The notes: generated by a model from the letters alone, not told the origin. A stretch of 6,087 nt of DNA from Clostridiales bacterium (GCA_021201515.1 JAJQET010000184.1:1-6087), one strand, 5' to 3'. Positions 1-5,520 are shown, counted from the first letter of the stretch. Program-made: numbers and translations.

Positions 1-267
1 GGCAAGCGCTTTGGCCGCCACAAACTGGGCTGGCGCTGGGCCGACCATCAGAAATCCTATGAGGGCAGCGGCGCCATGCTCTGCGTCTCCTTCCTGGCGG
101 TGCTGATTGCGCTGACTGTTGGGGGCGTCTCTCTCCCCACTGCCCTTTTGACTGCGCTGGTCAGCGGGGCCGGGGCCACGGTGACGGAGGCGGTCACCAA
201 GCGGGGGTATGACACCGTGACGGTGCCCTGTGTGGCGGCCCTGCTCATTTGGGTGATGGCGGTGTGA
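1..267 (+). CDS. C-terminal part of a SEC59/DGK1/VTE5-type (polyprenol/diacylglycerol kinase-like) membrane protein, truncated by the window edge
   Basis: The reading frame is open from base 1 to the TGA at 265-267, giving 88 visible residues; the start lies outside the window. The visible part begins with GKRFGRHKLGW, then KSYEGSGAM, and ends near EAVTKRGYDTVTVP before a last hydrophobic stretch. This matches the C-terminal pattern of the dolichol kinase/phytol kinase family, bacterial members of which are called diacylglycerol/polyprenol kinase family proteins and use CTP to phosphorylate a lipid alcohol in the membrane. Three hydrophobic segments are visible, at about residues 26-43, 46-62 and 74-88 of the fragment, as expected for a polytopic membrane protein. 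The actual substrate cannot be told from the sequence. A phosphatidate cytidylyltransferase (CdsA-like) annotation is the main alternative, since the two families are often confused. The next gene starts 106 bases downstream from its own promoter. Confidence 0.72.
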   Translation, partial: GKRFGRHKLGWRWADHQKSYEGSGAMLCVSFLAVLIALTVGGVSLPTALLTALVSGAGATVTEAVTKRGYDTVTVPCVAALLIWVMAV

Positions 268-291
268 GAGGTGGCCTTCGGGTAATTTTTC

Positions 292-320
292 TTGCCATCT
301 GCCCTTCCCTGTGCTAGGAT
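292..320 (+). promoter_or_regulatory. Sigma-A-type promoter of the MNT-HEPN fusion gene, extended -10
   Basis: The -35 is TTGCCA (292-297) and the -10 is TAGGAT (315-320), separated by 17 bases. TG at 312-313 just before the -10 makes it an extended -10. Transcription would start near 327, leaving a leader of about 47 bases before the ATG at 374. A perfect inverted repeat is centred on the -10 (see 309-330). Confidence 0.7.
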
Positions 321-330
321 AAAAGCACAG
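309..330. promoter_or_regulatory. Candidate operator: 7-base dyad over the -10 of the MNT-HEPN promoter
   Basis: CTGTGCT (309-315) and AGCACAG (324-330) are perfect reverse complements separated by 8 bases. The dyad covers the extended -10 and the predicted start site, where a bound protein would block RNA polymerase. The symmetry is seen directly; a role as operator is inferred. No DNA-binding domain is visible in the downstream protein, so the regulator is unknown. Confidence 0.4.
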
Positions 331-373
331 CACAGGAAACAAACGTTCCACGGAAACAGGCAGGGAGGACAGC

Positions 374-1045
374 ATGGACAGCAGTTTGACAACCATCTAC
401 CGGCAAATCGCCTCCATCGGCCACCGTCTCGGCGCGGGGCAGGTGGTTCTGTACGGCTCCAGAGCCAGAGGGGACCAGCGGCCCCGCAGCGACATCGACC
501 TGGCCGTGTTCGGCGCGGCCCCGGAAACCTATGCGCCCTTTCTGGATGCGCTGGAGGAGCTGCCCACGCTGCTGGATTTTGACCTCCTCTATGTCACGGC
601 GGATACAGATCCGGAGCTGGTGAACAACATCAAACGGGACGGGGTGATTCTGATGAACAAATTGCAGGAAAAGCACGGAAAACTGATGCAGGCCATCCGC
701 AGGCTGGAGGATGCCATTGCGGACTATGACCAGCTGGGGCTTGACTCCATTCGGGATGGTGTCATCCAGCGATTTGAATTTTGCACGGAGCTGGCCTGGA
801 AAACCGCCCGGGAATACCTGCTGGATCAGGGTTATACCGACCTCAACAGCCCCAAAAGCGTCATCCGGCAGGCCTATGCGGACGGATTGATTCAGGACGA
901 AGGGGGCTGGCTGGCGCTGCTCACCGCCCGGAAACAGATCTCCCATATCTATGAGGAAGCCACGGCGCAGGCCGTTTTTCTGGCGGTGAAAACATCGTAC
1001 CTCCCGCTGCTCCGGGCCCTTGCCGGGGCAACAAAGCCGGACTGA
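374..1045 (+). CDS. Fused minimal nucleotidyltransferase (MntA-like) and HEPN-fold HI0074-type (HepT-like) protein
   Basis: This 223-residue protein joins two domains that are usually separate adjacent genes. Residues 1 to about 95 are a minimal nucleotidyltransferase: GSRARG at 28-33 and D40-I-D42 give the signature GSX10DXD, with a likely third acidic residue at D68 or D70. Residues about 97-215 match the HI0074 'nucleotidyltransferase substrate-binding' HEPN-like helical family, with QRFEF and ELAWKT (132-144), SPKSVIRQAY (159-168) and R186-X4-H191-X-Y193. In characterised MntA/HepT pairs the HEPN protein is a toxic RNase and MntA silences it by adding AMP to the tyrosine of RX4HXY. Both active sites look intact, but K187 follows the arginine where N is common in this family. 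Function here is inferred; it could instead be a housekeeping protein of unknown role. The start is supported by AGGGAGGA at 362-369. No frameshift is needed to read through the domain junction. Confidence 0.88.
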   Translation: MDSSLTTIYRQIASIGHRLGAGQVVLYGSRARGDQRPRSDIDLAVFGAAPETYAPFLDALEELPTLLDFDLLYVTADTDPELVNNIKRDGVILMNKLQEKHGKLMQAIRRLEDAIADYDQLGLDSIRDGVIQRFEFCTELAWKTAREYLLDQGYTDLNSPKSVIRQAYADGLIQDEGGWLALLTARKQISHIYEEATAQAVFLAVKTSYLPLLRALAGATKPD

Positions 1046-1094
1046 GGCGCGTCAGCCGCCTGATACCCTGAACAGGGGAAAAATCGTGAAGCGC

Positions 1095-1126
1095 CGGATG
1101 GGCAGCACAGCTGCCCCTCCGCTTTT
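1095..1126 (+). terminator. Probable Rho-independent terminator of the MNT-HEPN gene
   Basis: GGGCAGC (1100-1106), loop ACA, GCTGCCC (1110-1116) forms a 7-base-pair GC-rich stem. CGG (1095-1097) can pair with CCG (1119-1121) across a 2x2 internal loop to lengthen it. The T tract is short (TTTT, 1123-1126), so termination may be partial. It lies 50 bases after the stop codon and 21 bases before the murC -35. Confidence 0.5.
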
Positions 1127-1146
1127 CGTTATCCGTGAAGTTTTAC

Positions 1147-1175
1147 TTGCCAATCCTCCCTTCCCGGACTATAAT
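1147..1175 (+). promoter_or_regulatory. Strong sigma-A-type promoter of murC
   Basis: The -35 is TTGCCA (1147-1152) and the -10 is a perfect TATAAT (1170-1175), with a 17-base spacer. Transcription would begin near 1182, giving a murC leader of about 90 bases. The spacer contains CCCTTCCC, also found in the spacer of the promoter at 292-320. Confidence 0.82.
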
Positions 1176-1218
1176 AAAGAATTAGTGAAACAGTTCGTTT
1201 GATTCATACAATTCAGCG

Positions 1219-1253
1219 GTTCCTCATAAAAGCTTGACTTTCCCCTGAGGAAC
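1219..1253 (+). other. Hairpin in the murC leader, next to the ribosome binding site
   Basis: GTTCCTCA (1219-1226) and TGAGGAAC (1246-1253) are perfect reverse complements with a 19-base loop. The stem ends 6 bases before the AGGAGG ribosome binding site (1260-1265). It has no T tract after it, so it is not a terminator. A role in mRNA stability or translation control is inferred only. Confidence 0.4.
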
Positions 1254-1272
1254 GGCAGCAGGAGGGGTTACG

Positions 1273-2676
1273 ATGACCATTGAAGAACTGAAGCCTTATC
1301 TCGCCCCCGGACGCCGGATTCATCTGATCGGCGTGGGCGGCGTTTCCATGTTCCCTCTGGCCGAGGTGCTGCGGGGTCAGGGGGTGCAGATCACCGGCAG
1401 CGACGTGCGGGAGAGCGCCAATGTCCGCCATCTGGAGGAGGAAGGCGTCACCGTCTTTTTGGGTCACTTTCCGGAGAACGTGAACGGGGCGGACGCCGTC
1501 ATCCGCACCGCCGCCGTCCATGACGACAATCCGGAGATTGTCTCCGCCCACGCCCAGGGCATCCCCGTCTTTGAGCGGGCCCAGGCCTGGGGGGCCATTA
1601 TGACGGATTATAAACACGCCCTCTGCATCTCCGGCACCCACGGCAAAACCACCGTCACCTCCATGGCCACCCATATCGCCATGGCCGCCAACATCGACCC
1701 CACCGTGATGATCGGCGGCAACCTGCCCCTGCTGGGCAAGGGCTACCGGGTGGGTCAGGGGGACACCATCATTCTGGAGAGCTGCGAATACTGCAACTCC
1801 TTCCTGTCCTTCCGCCCCACCATCGCCGTGATTCTGGACATTGAGGCCGACCATCTGGACTTCTTCAAGGACCTGGCGGATGTGGAACATTCCTTCCAGA
1901 TTTTTGCCAACCTGGTGCCGGAGGACGGCGTGGTAATCGCCAACGCCGACGACCGGAACACCATGGACACCCTGGAGGATCTGGATAAGCCCATGATGAC
2001 CTTCGGCCTTGGCTCCTACGCCGACGTGTACTGTGACAACCTGGTTTACAACCGCGGCGTGGGGGAGTTCGATTTGATGCAGGGCGGCAGCTTTGTGGTA
2101 CACATCACCCTGTCCGTCCCCGGCCTCCACAATGTGAAAAACGCCCAGGCCGCCGCCGCCTCTGCCCGGGTCATGGGTATCACTCCCTCCGCCATCGCCG
2201 CCTGTTTTCGCTCCTTCCACGGGGCGGAGCGCCGGTTCGAGTACAAAGGGGAGTACCACGGGGCGAAGATTTATGACGACTACGCCCACCACCCCGGCGA
2301 GCTGCATATGCTGTTGGAGACCGCCAAAACCCTGGGCTATGACCGGGTGATCTGCGCCTTCCAGCCCCACACCTACAGCCGCACCAAGGCCCTGTTCCCG
2401 GAGTTTGTGGAGGAGCTGAGCAATGCGGACGTCACCATCCTCACCGACATCTACGCCGCCCGTGAGGTGAACACCCTGGGGGTCAGCTCCAAAGACCTGG
2501 CCGCCGCCATCCCCCACGGGGAGTACTATCCCACCTTCGACGGGGTGGAGGCCCGGTTGAAAGAGCTGGCCCGGCCCGGCGACCTGATTCTGACGGTGGG
2601 GGCCGGCGAGCTGTACCAGGTGGCGGAGCGGCTGACCGCCGCGGGCAAGGCGGAGCAGGACGCAGCGGAAGAATAA
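1273..2676 (+). CDS. murC: UDP-N-acetylmuramate--L-alanine ligase
   Basis: MurC is the cytoplasmic ATP-dependent ligase that adds L-alanine to UDP-N-acetylmuramic acid, the first amino-acid step of peptidoglycan precursor synthesis. The protein has 467 residues, normal for the family, in the usual three domains. The N-terminal nucleotide-sugar-binding domain shows HLIGVGGVSM at 17-26. The central ATPase domain has the P-loop GTHGKTT at 121-127, EADHLDFF at 191-198 and HNVKNAQAA at 286-294. The C-terminal domain has DDYAHHP at 335-341, FQPHTYSRT at 363-371 and VGAGELY at 442-448. The DDYAHHP and FQPHTYSRT motifs separate MurC from MurD, MurE and MurF; Mpl is the only close alternative and fits less well. 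The segment ESCEYCNSFL (169-178) replaces the common EADESD-type motif, which I recall from clostridial MurCs. AGGAGG at 1260-1265, 7 bases upstream, fixes the start. The gene stands alone with its own promoter and terminator, away from other mur genes in this window. Confidence 0.97.
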   Translation: MTIEELKPYLAPGRRIHLIGVGGVSMFPLAEVLRGQGVQITGSDVRESANVRHLEEEGVTVFLGHFPENVNGADAVIRTAAVHDDNPEIVSAHAQGIPVFERAQAWGAIMTDYKHALCISGTHGKTTVTSMATHIAMAANIDPTVMIGGNLPLLGKGYRVGQGDTIILESCEYCNSFLSFRPTIAVILDIEADHLDFFKDLADVEHSFQIFANLVPEDGVVIANADDRNTMDTLEDLDKPMMTFGLGSYADVYCDNLVYNRGVGEFDLMQGGSFVVHITLSVPGLHNVKNAQAAAASARVMGITPSAIAACFRSFHGAERRFEYKGEYHGAKIYDDYAHHPGELHMLLETAKTLGYDRVICAFQPHTYSRTKALFPEFVEELSNADVTILTDIYAAREVNTLGVSSKDLAAAIPHGEYYPTFDGVEARLKELARPGDLILTVGAGELYQVAERLTAAGKAEQDAAEE

Positions 2677-2694
2677 CCACACGCAAAAAGCGCC

Positions 2695-2730
2695 AATCAG
2701 CGGCAGAGAGGTTCTCTGCCGCTGATTTTT
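2695..2730 (+). terminator. Strong terminator of murC, probably bidirectional
   Basis: A perfect 15-base-pair stem (2695-2709 with 2713-2727, 3-base loop) runs into TTTTT at 2726-2730. It starts 19 bases after the murC stop. On the minus strand the same stem is followed by GGCGC and then five Ts (complement of 2685-2689), so it can also end the convergent gene at 2752-3177, though less ideally. Confidence 0.9.
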
Positions 2731-2751
2731 GTCATAATCAATATGGAAGGT

Positions 2752-3177
2752 TCACACGCCTGCCGTTGGTTTCAGCATGGGCAGGAAGTTCACCGTGTCC
2801 CCGCAGAACATGGCCCCCAGCCGGTTGGCGGCGGACTGCAAGAAGTCCAGCTGGCCGTCATCGCACACCGGTTCCACCGTCACCCAGTACAGGGTTTTGA
2901 TTTGATGCTCCGCCAGGAAGGCGTTGCTGGCCTCGTCCTCCAGGTCGCAGGGCACCAGCTGGAAGTCCATAAAGGTCCCGTCGGGGAAGGACAGCTCCAC
3001 CACCCCCAGCTCCCGCCAGACCTCCACATCCGGCCCGCCGGGGACGGCAAAGGCCGCCTTCAGGTCCTGCACCGTGCAGTCCCCCCGGCTCATCAGGTAC
3101 CAGCCGGTGGGGTATTTGGAGGCCGGGGCCGCCTTGGGCAGGGCCGGCTTTTTGGCTCCGGTTTTCTTTTTCTTCAT
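2752..3177 (-). CDS. Uncharacterised 141-residue protein with lysine-rich N-terminus
   Basis: I do not recognise this family. The ORF can be opened at 3201, but the start at 3177 is preferred: on the minus strand AGGAGG lies 9 bases before it, and starting at 3201 would place this site inside the gene. The protein begins MKKKKTGAKK, has a basic Pro/Ala/Lys-rich tail to about residue 21, then a compact acidic to neutral domain. Likely strands are VELSFP (59-64), FMDFQLV (69-75) and TLYWVTVEP (95-103), with a helix at about 107-122, suggesting a small alpha/beta fold. Four cysteines occur at 34, 77, 105 and 125, but not in a CXXC zinc pattern. No signal peptide or membrane segment is visible; the N-terminus is charged, not hydrophobic. 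It is convergent with murC and divergent from glgA, with its own promoter. Codon use is GC-rich like its neighbours, and balanced amino-acid composition argues for a real gene. Confidence 0.8.
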   Translation of the reverse strand: MKKKKTGAKKPALPKAAPASKYPTGWYLMSRGDCTVQDLKAAFAVPGGPDVEVWRELGVVELSFPDGTFMDFQLVPCDLEDEASNAFLAEHQIKTLYWVTVEPVCDDGQLDFLQSAANRLGAMFCGDTVNFLPMLKPTAGV

Positions 3178-3218
3178 ATGAAACGCCCTCCTGAACCACA
3201 AATTGTCCCGTTTCAGGC

Positions 3219-3248
3219 ATCATACCACAGCCCCCGCGCCGCCGTCAA
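3219..3248 (-). promoter_or_regulatory. Probable promoter of the minus-strand hypothetical gene
   Basis: Read on the minus strand, the -35 is TTGACG (complement of 3243-3248) and the -10 is TATGAT (complement of 3219-3224), with an 18-base spacer. Transcription would start near 3212, about 35 bases before the ATG at 3177. The GC-rich inverted repeat at 3231-3260 overlaps the -35 and spacer. Confidence 0.6.
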
Positions 3249-3260
3249 GGACGGCGGGGG
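3231..3260. repeat. GC-rich inverted repeat in the divergent region upstream of glgA
   Basis: CCGCCGT (3239-3245) pairs with ACGGCGG (3251-3257) around a 5-base loop; alternatively CCCCCG (3231-3236) pairs with CGGGGG (3255-3260). It overlaps the -35 and spacer of the minus-strand promoter. A T tract follows on the plus strand (3266-3270), so it could also stop plus-strand transcripts before glgA, although no such transcript is expected. Function is not established. Confidence 0.4.
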
Positions 3261-3301
3261 ACAGATTTTTCAAAAAATGGCAAGAATTTTCCGTTTCCAT
3301 C

Positions 3302-3330
3302 TTGCAATATGCCGGGAAAACCGGTACAAT
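3302..3330 (+). promoter_or_regulatory. Sigma-A-type promoter of glgA
   Basis: The -35 is TTGCAA (3302-3307) and the -10 is TACAAT (3325-3330), spaced by 17 bases. The spacer carries CCGG-GAAAA-CCGG (3312-3324), a short dyad. A-rich and T-rich sequence at 3265-3290 lies upstream and could act like an UP element. The start site would be near 3337, about 48 bases before the glgA ATG. Confidence 0.75.
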
Positions 3331-3341
3331 ATCGTTTAGGA

Positions 3342-3364
3342 AAGCTGATTTTATCAAGCTGATT
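3342..3364 (+). repeat. Direct repeat of AAGCTGATT in the glgA leader
   Basis: AAGCTGATT occurs at 3342-3350 and again at 3356-3364, a 14-base period. Both copies lie between the predicted transcription start and the ribosome binding site TGGAGG (3371-3376). The second copy is also part of ATCA-AGC-TGAT. The repeat is exact; a regulatory role is inferred only. Confidence 0.4.
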
Positions 3365-3384
3365 ATTTGATGGAGGTTATTCGT

Positions 3385-4791
3385 ATGAAAGTCTTATATG
3401 CAGCAAGCGAGGCCACGCCCTTCGCCAAGTCCGGCGGCCTGGCCGACGTGGCCGGCGCCCTGCCCAAGGATCTGGTGCGGGACGGTGTGGACTGCCGGGT
3501 GGTCATCCCCCTGTATGGCAACGTAAAATTCCGGGATACCATGGAGTATGTCACCAACTTTACTGTGCCGGTGGGCTGGCGTAACCAGTACTGCGGACTG
3601 TTTGTGGCGGTGCGGGACGGCGTGACCTTCTACTTCCTGGACAATGAGTATTACTTCAAGCGGAGCAGCCTCTACGGCTACTTTGACGACGGCGAGCGCT
3701 TCGCCTTCTTCGCCCGGGCCGTGCTGGAGATGATGAAGTATGCCGACTTCTTCCCCGACATTCTCCATTGCAACGACTGGCAGACCGCCCTGTCCCCCCT
3801 CTATCTGAATCTGTACTACCGCTATGACACCCGCTACGCGCAGATGAAGACCATCTTCTCCATCCACAACATCGCCTATCAGGGCCAGTACGGTCTGGAC
3901 ATCCTGGGCAACACCTGCGGCATTTACGGCGAGGACGCCCGGCTGGCGGAGTACAACAACGACGCCAACTTCATGAAGGCCGCCATCGTCTCCTGCGACC
4001 AGATCACCACCGTCAGCCCCACCTATGCCAAGGAGATTCTGGACCCCTGGTTTGGCAGCAATCTGGACGGCCTGCTGCGGGAGCATCAGTTCAAGCTGTC
4101 CGGCATCCTGAACGGCATCGACCAGGAGGTCAACGACCCCGCCACCGACCCCGCCCTCATCGAGAACTATGACGCCTCCACCGTGGGCGAGGGCAAGGCC
4201 GCCTGCAAGCGGGCCCTGCTGGAGCGGTTCAGCCTGGAGAATGACGGCAGCCCCGTCATGGGCATGGTCACCCGTCTGGCCGGCCACAAGGGTCTGGACA
4301 TCGTCCGGGAGATCGGCGACGCCATCGTGGCCCAGGGGATTCAGCTGGTGATCCTCGGCACCGGCGAGGCCCAGTTTGAGGCATATTTCTCTGACCTGGC
4401 GGCCCGCCATCCCGGCCGCGTGGGCGTGTTCATCGGCTTTGACACCGTCCTGGCCCAGCAGATCTACGCCGGGTGCGACCTGTTCCTGATGCCCTCCAAG
4501 AGCGAACCCTGCGGCCTGTCCCAGATGGTGTCCTGCCGCTACGGCACCCTGCCCATCATCCGGGAGACCGGCGGCCTGAAGGACTCCATCCAGAACGGCT
4601 ACAACGGCTTCACCTTCTATGACTACTACTCCCCCGCCCTGCTGGACGCCTGCACCCGTGCCAAGGCCGCCTATGAGGACAAGGAGGAGTGGGACGCCCT
4701 GGTGCAGCGGGCTATGGCCTGCGACTTCAGCTGGAGCGCCTCCGCCAAGCAGTATGAGGCGCTGTACGACGAGGTCAGACAGCGCTGGTAA
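3385..4791 (+). CDS. glgA: Glycogen synthase (ADP-glucose type, GT5)
   Basis: GlgA transfers glucose from ADP-glucose to the non-reducing end of a growing alpha-1,4-glucan in the cytoplasm. The 468-residue length is normal for the family, which has two Rossmann-like halves. The N-terminal half has KSGGLADV (15-22), the ADP-glucose-binding loop typical of GT5, NDWQT (130-134) and HNIAYQG (161-167). The C-terminal half has TRLAGHKG (296-303), where R297 and K302 correspond to the phosphate-binding Arg/Lys, and SEPCGLSQM (373-381) with the conserved EPCG loop. The ORF can be opened from TTG 3367 or ATG 3370, but TGGAGG (3371-3376) lies 8 bases before ATG 3385, and MKVLYAASEA is the standard start. 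Other glycogen genes (glgB, glgC, glgD, glgP) are not in the window, so this copy is transcribed alone from its own promoter. Codon use is strongly GC-rich at third positions, typical of a resident gene. Confidence 0.96.
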   Translation: MKVLYAASEATPFAKSGGLADVAGALPKDLVRDGVDCRVVIPLYGNVKFRDTMEYVTNFTVPVGWRNQYCGLFVAVRDGVTFYFLDNEYYFKRSSLYGYFDDGERFAFFARAVLEMMKYADFFPDILHCNDWQTALSPLYLNLYYRYDTRYAQMKTIFSIHNIAYQGQYGLDILGNTCGIYGEDARLAEYNNDANFMKAAIVSCDQITTVSPTYAKEILDPWFGSNLDGLLREHQFKLSGILNGIDQEVNDPATDPALIENYDASTVGEGKAACKRALLERFSLENDGSPVMGMVTRLAGHKGLDIVREIGDAIVAQGIQLVILGTGEAQFEAYFSDLAARHPGRVGVFIGFDTVLAQQIYAGCDLFLMPSKSEPCGLSQMVSCRYGTLPIIRETGGLKDSIQNGYNGFTFYDYYSPALLDACTRAKAAYEDKEEWDALVQRAMACDFSWSASAKQYEALYDEVRQRW

Positions 4792-4822
4792 TCCATCAAA
4801 ATTCTCCTGACAGACAACCGCA

Positions 4823-4861
4823 AAGCGGCGCTGAACCCTTCGGGATTTGGCGCCGCTTCTT
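4823..4861 (+). terminator. Probable glgA terminator with a poor T tract
   Basis: AAGCGGCGC (4823-4831) and GCGCCGCTT (4850-4858) form a 9-base-pair stem, with inner pairing of CCC and GGG (4837-4839 with 4842-4844 or nearby). Only TTCTT follows. It lies about 30 bases after the glgA stop. The weak T tract suggests incomplete termination and read-through into the acetyltransferase gene. Confidence 0.6.
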
Positions 4862-4909
4862 GATGTCATTGGGTGAGGAAAGCGTTGGGATTTACAGAGG
4901 TGCTTCATT

Positions 4910-5413
4910 ATGAACACATTATACACAAACAGGCTGACGCTCCGTCCCTTCCGGGAGACGGACGCCGGGGCCATGTTTGAAAACTGGACGTCGGACGAGC
5001 GCGTTGCGAGATACTGCCGCTGGTACCCGCATCAGAATCTACAGGAAACAGAGGCATACCTGAACCGGTGCCTGACCAACCCGTTTTGCTGGGCAATCAC
5101 GCTGAGAGAAACGGATGAACTCATTGGGTGCGTTTCCATGGTGGGAGAGGACGCCGGTGTGCCGGAGCTTGGCTATGTGCTGTCCTGCCGTTACTGGGGA
5201 CAGGGCATCATGACTGAGGCCGTAACGGCGGCGATTGAGGAACTGTTCCGCTGCGGCTATGAAACAATCTGCGCCCTTCACAGCGTTGCAAACCCCGCTT
5301 CGGGGAAGGTCATGGTAAAGTGCGGTATGCACTATGTCGGAACCGGCATGACGCAGAAAAAATTCGGCTCTGAGGAACTGGAGCAGGTGAACTATTACGA
5401 AATCACACGGTAG
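4910..5413 (+). CDS. GNAT-family N-acetyltransferase, RimJ/RimL-like
   Basis: The 167-residue protein has the layout of the Acetyltransf_3 group of GNAT enzymes, which move an acetyl group from acetyl-CoA to an amine. It opens with TNRLTLRPF (6-14), has the middle strand ELGYVL (86-91), and then the acetyl-CoA pyrophosphate loop R94-Y-W-G97-Q-G99 followed by MTEAV. NPASGKVMVKCG (128-139) is the usual C-terminal motif. Members modify ribosomal protein N-termini, antibiotics or small metabolites; the substrate cannot be told from sequence. The start has a moderate ribosome binding site, AGAGG at 4896-4900, 9 bases upstream. In the last 50 codons I counted about 17 A/T third positions, clearly more than in murC or glgA, which hints at a different origin or lower expression. 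No good promoter is visible in the 118 bases after glgA. Confidence 0.93.
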   Translation: MNTLYTNRLTLRPFRETDAGAMFENWTSDERVARYCRWYPHQNLQETEAYLNRCLTNPFCWAITLRETDELIGCVSMVGEDAGVPELGYVLSCRYWGQGIMTEAVTAAIEELFRCGYETICALHSVANPASGKVMVKCGMHYVGTGMTQKKFGSEELEQVNYYEITR

Positions 5414-5471
5414 CGTTTGGGTGGTCCGCGCAGGTGCTGGAGATGCTTCTTGTGGACGAGGCGTGACGGCG

Positions 5472-5489
5472 CCGCCGCCCCTGCGGCGG
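5472..5489. repeat. GC-only hairpin after the GNAT gene
   Basis: CCGCCGC (5472-5478), loop CCCT, GCGGCGG (5483-5489) is a perfect 7-base-pair stem. It is followed by an A tract (5492-5497) and only later by TTTTTT (5512-5517), 22 bases away, so it is not a standard terminator. It may protect the 3' end of the GNAT mRNA or assist termination; neither is shown. Confidence 0.35.
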
Positions 5490-5520
5490 ACAAAAAACAA
5501 TAGAATCCCCCTTTTTTCCT

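Noticed and set aside
268..291. CC-TTCG-GG followed by TTTTT after the first gene, as a terminator
   Set aside because: Only about three pairs including a wobble can form, too weak to support. The first gene may be ended elsewhere or read through.
57..392. Cysteine-rich minus-strand ORF at the left end
   Set aside because: The cysteines come from reading the complement of Gly/Ala-rich membrane codons. It runs through the intergenic promoter region.
314..946. 210-codon minus-strand ORF opposite the MNT-HEPN fusion
   Set aside because: It has no domain, and it covers a clear promoter and a two-domain gene on the other strand.
1213..2682. Long 489-codon minus-strand ORF antisense to murC
   Set aside because: Its translation is dominated by G, V, H and D in repetitive patterns, as produced by the opposite strand of a gene with G/C third positions. 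murC on the plus strand has all family motifs and a ribosome binding site.
2743..3339. 198-codon plus-strand ORF opposite the small hypothetical gene
   Set aside because: It starts next to the murC terminator with no convincing promoter, and it runs through the divergent promoters. The minus-strand frame has a better ribosome binding site and a more protein-like composition.
4860..4888. TTGATG as a -35 for the GNAT gene
   Set aside because: No sequence resembling TATAAT occurs 16-18 bases downstream.
3394..4974. Long 526-codon minus-strand ORF antisense to glgA
   Set aside because: It shows the same mirror-of-codon-bias composition, has no recognisable domain and runs across the glgA terminator.
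5414..5466. Short open stretch after the GNAT gene reading FGWSAQVLEMLLVDEA before a stop
   Set aside because: It looked like a gene tail, but the frame is closed by a stop within the GNAT gene and is too short to call a pseudogene.
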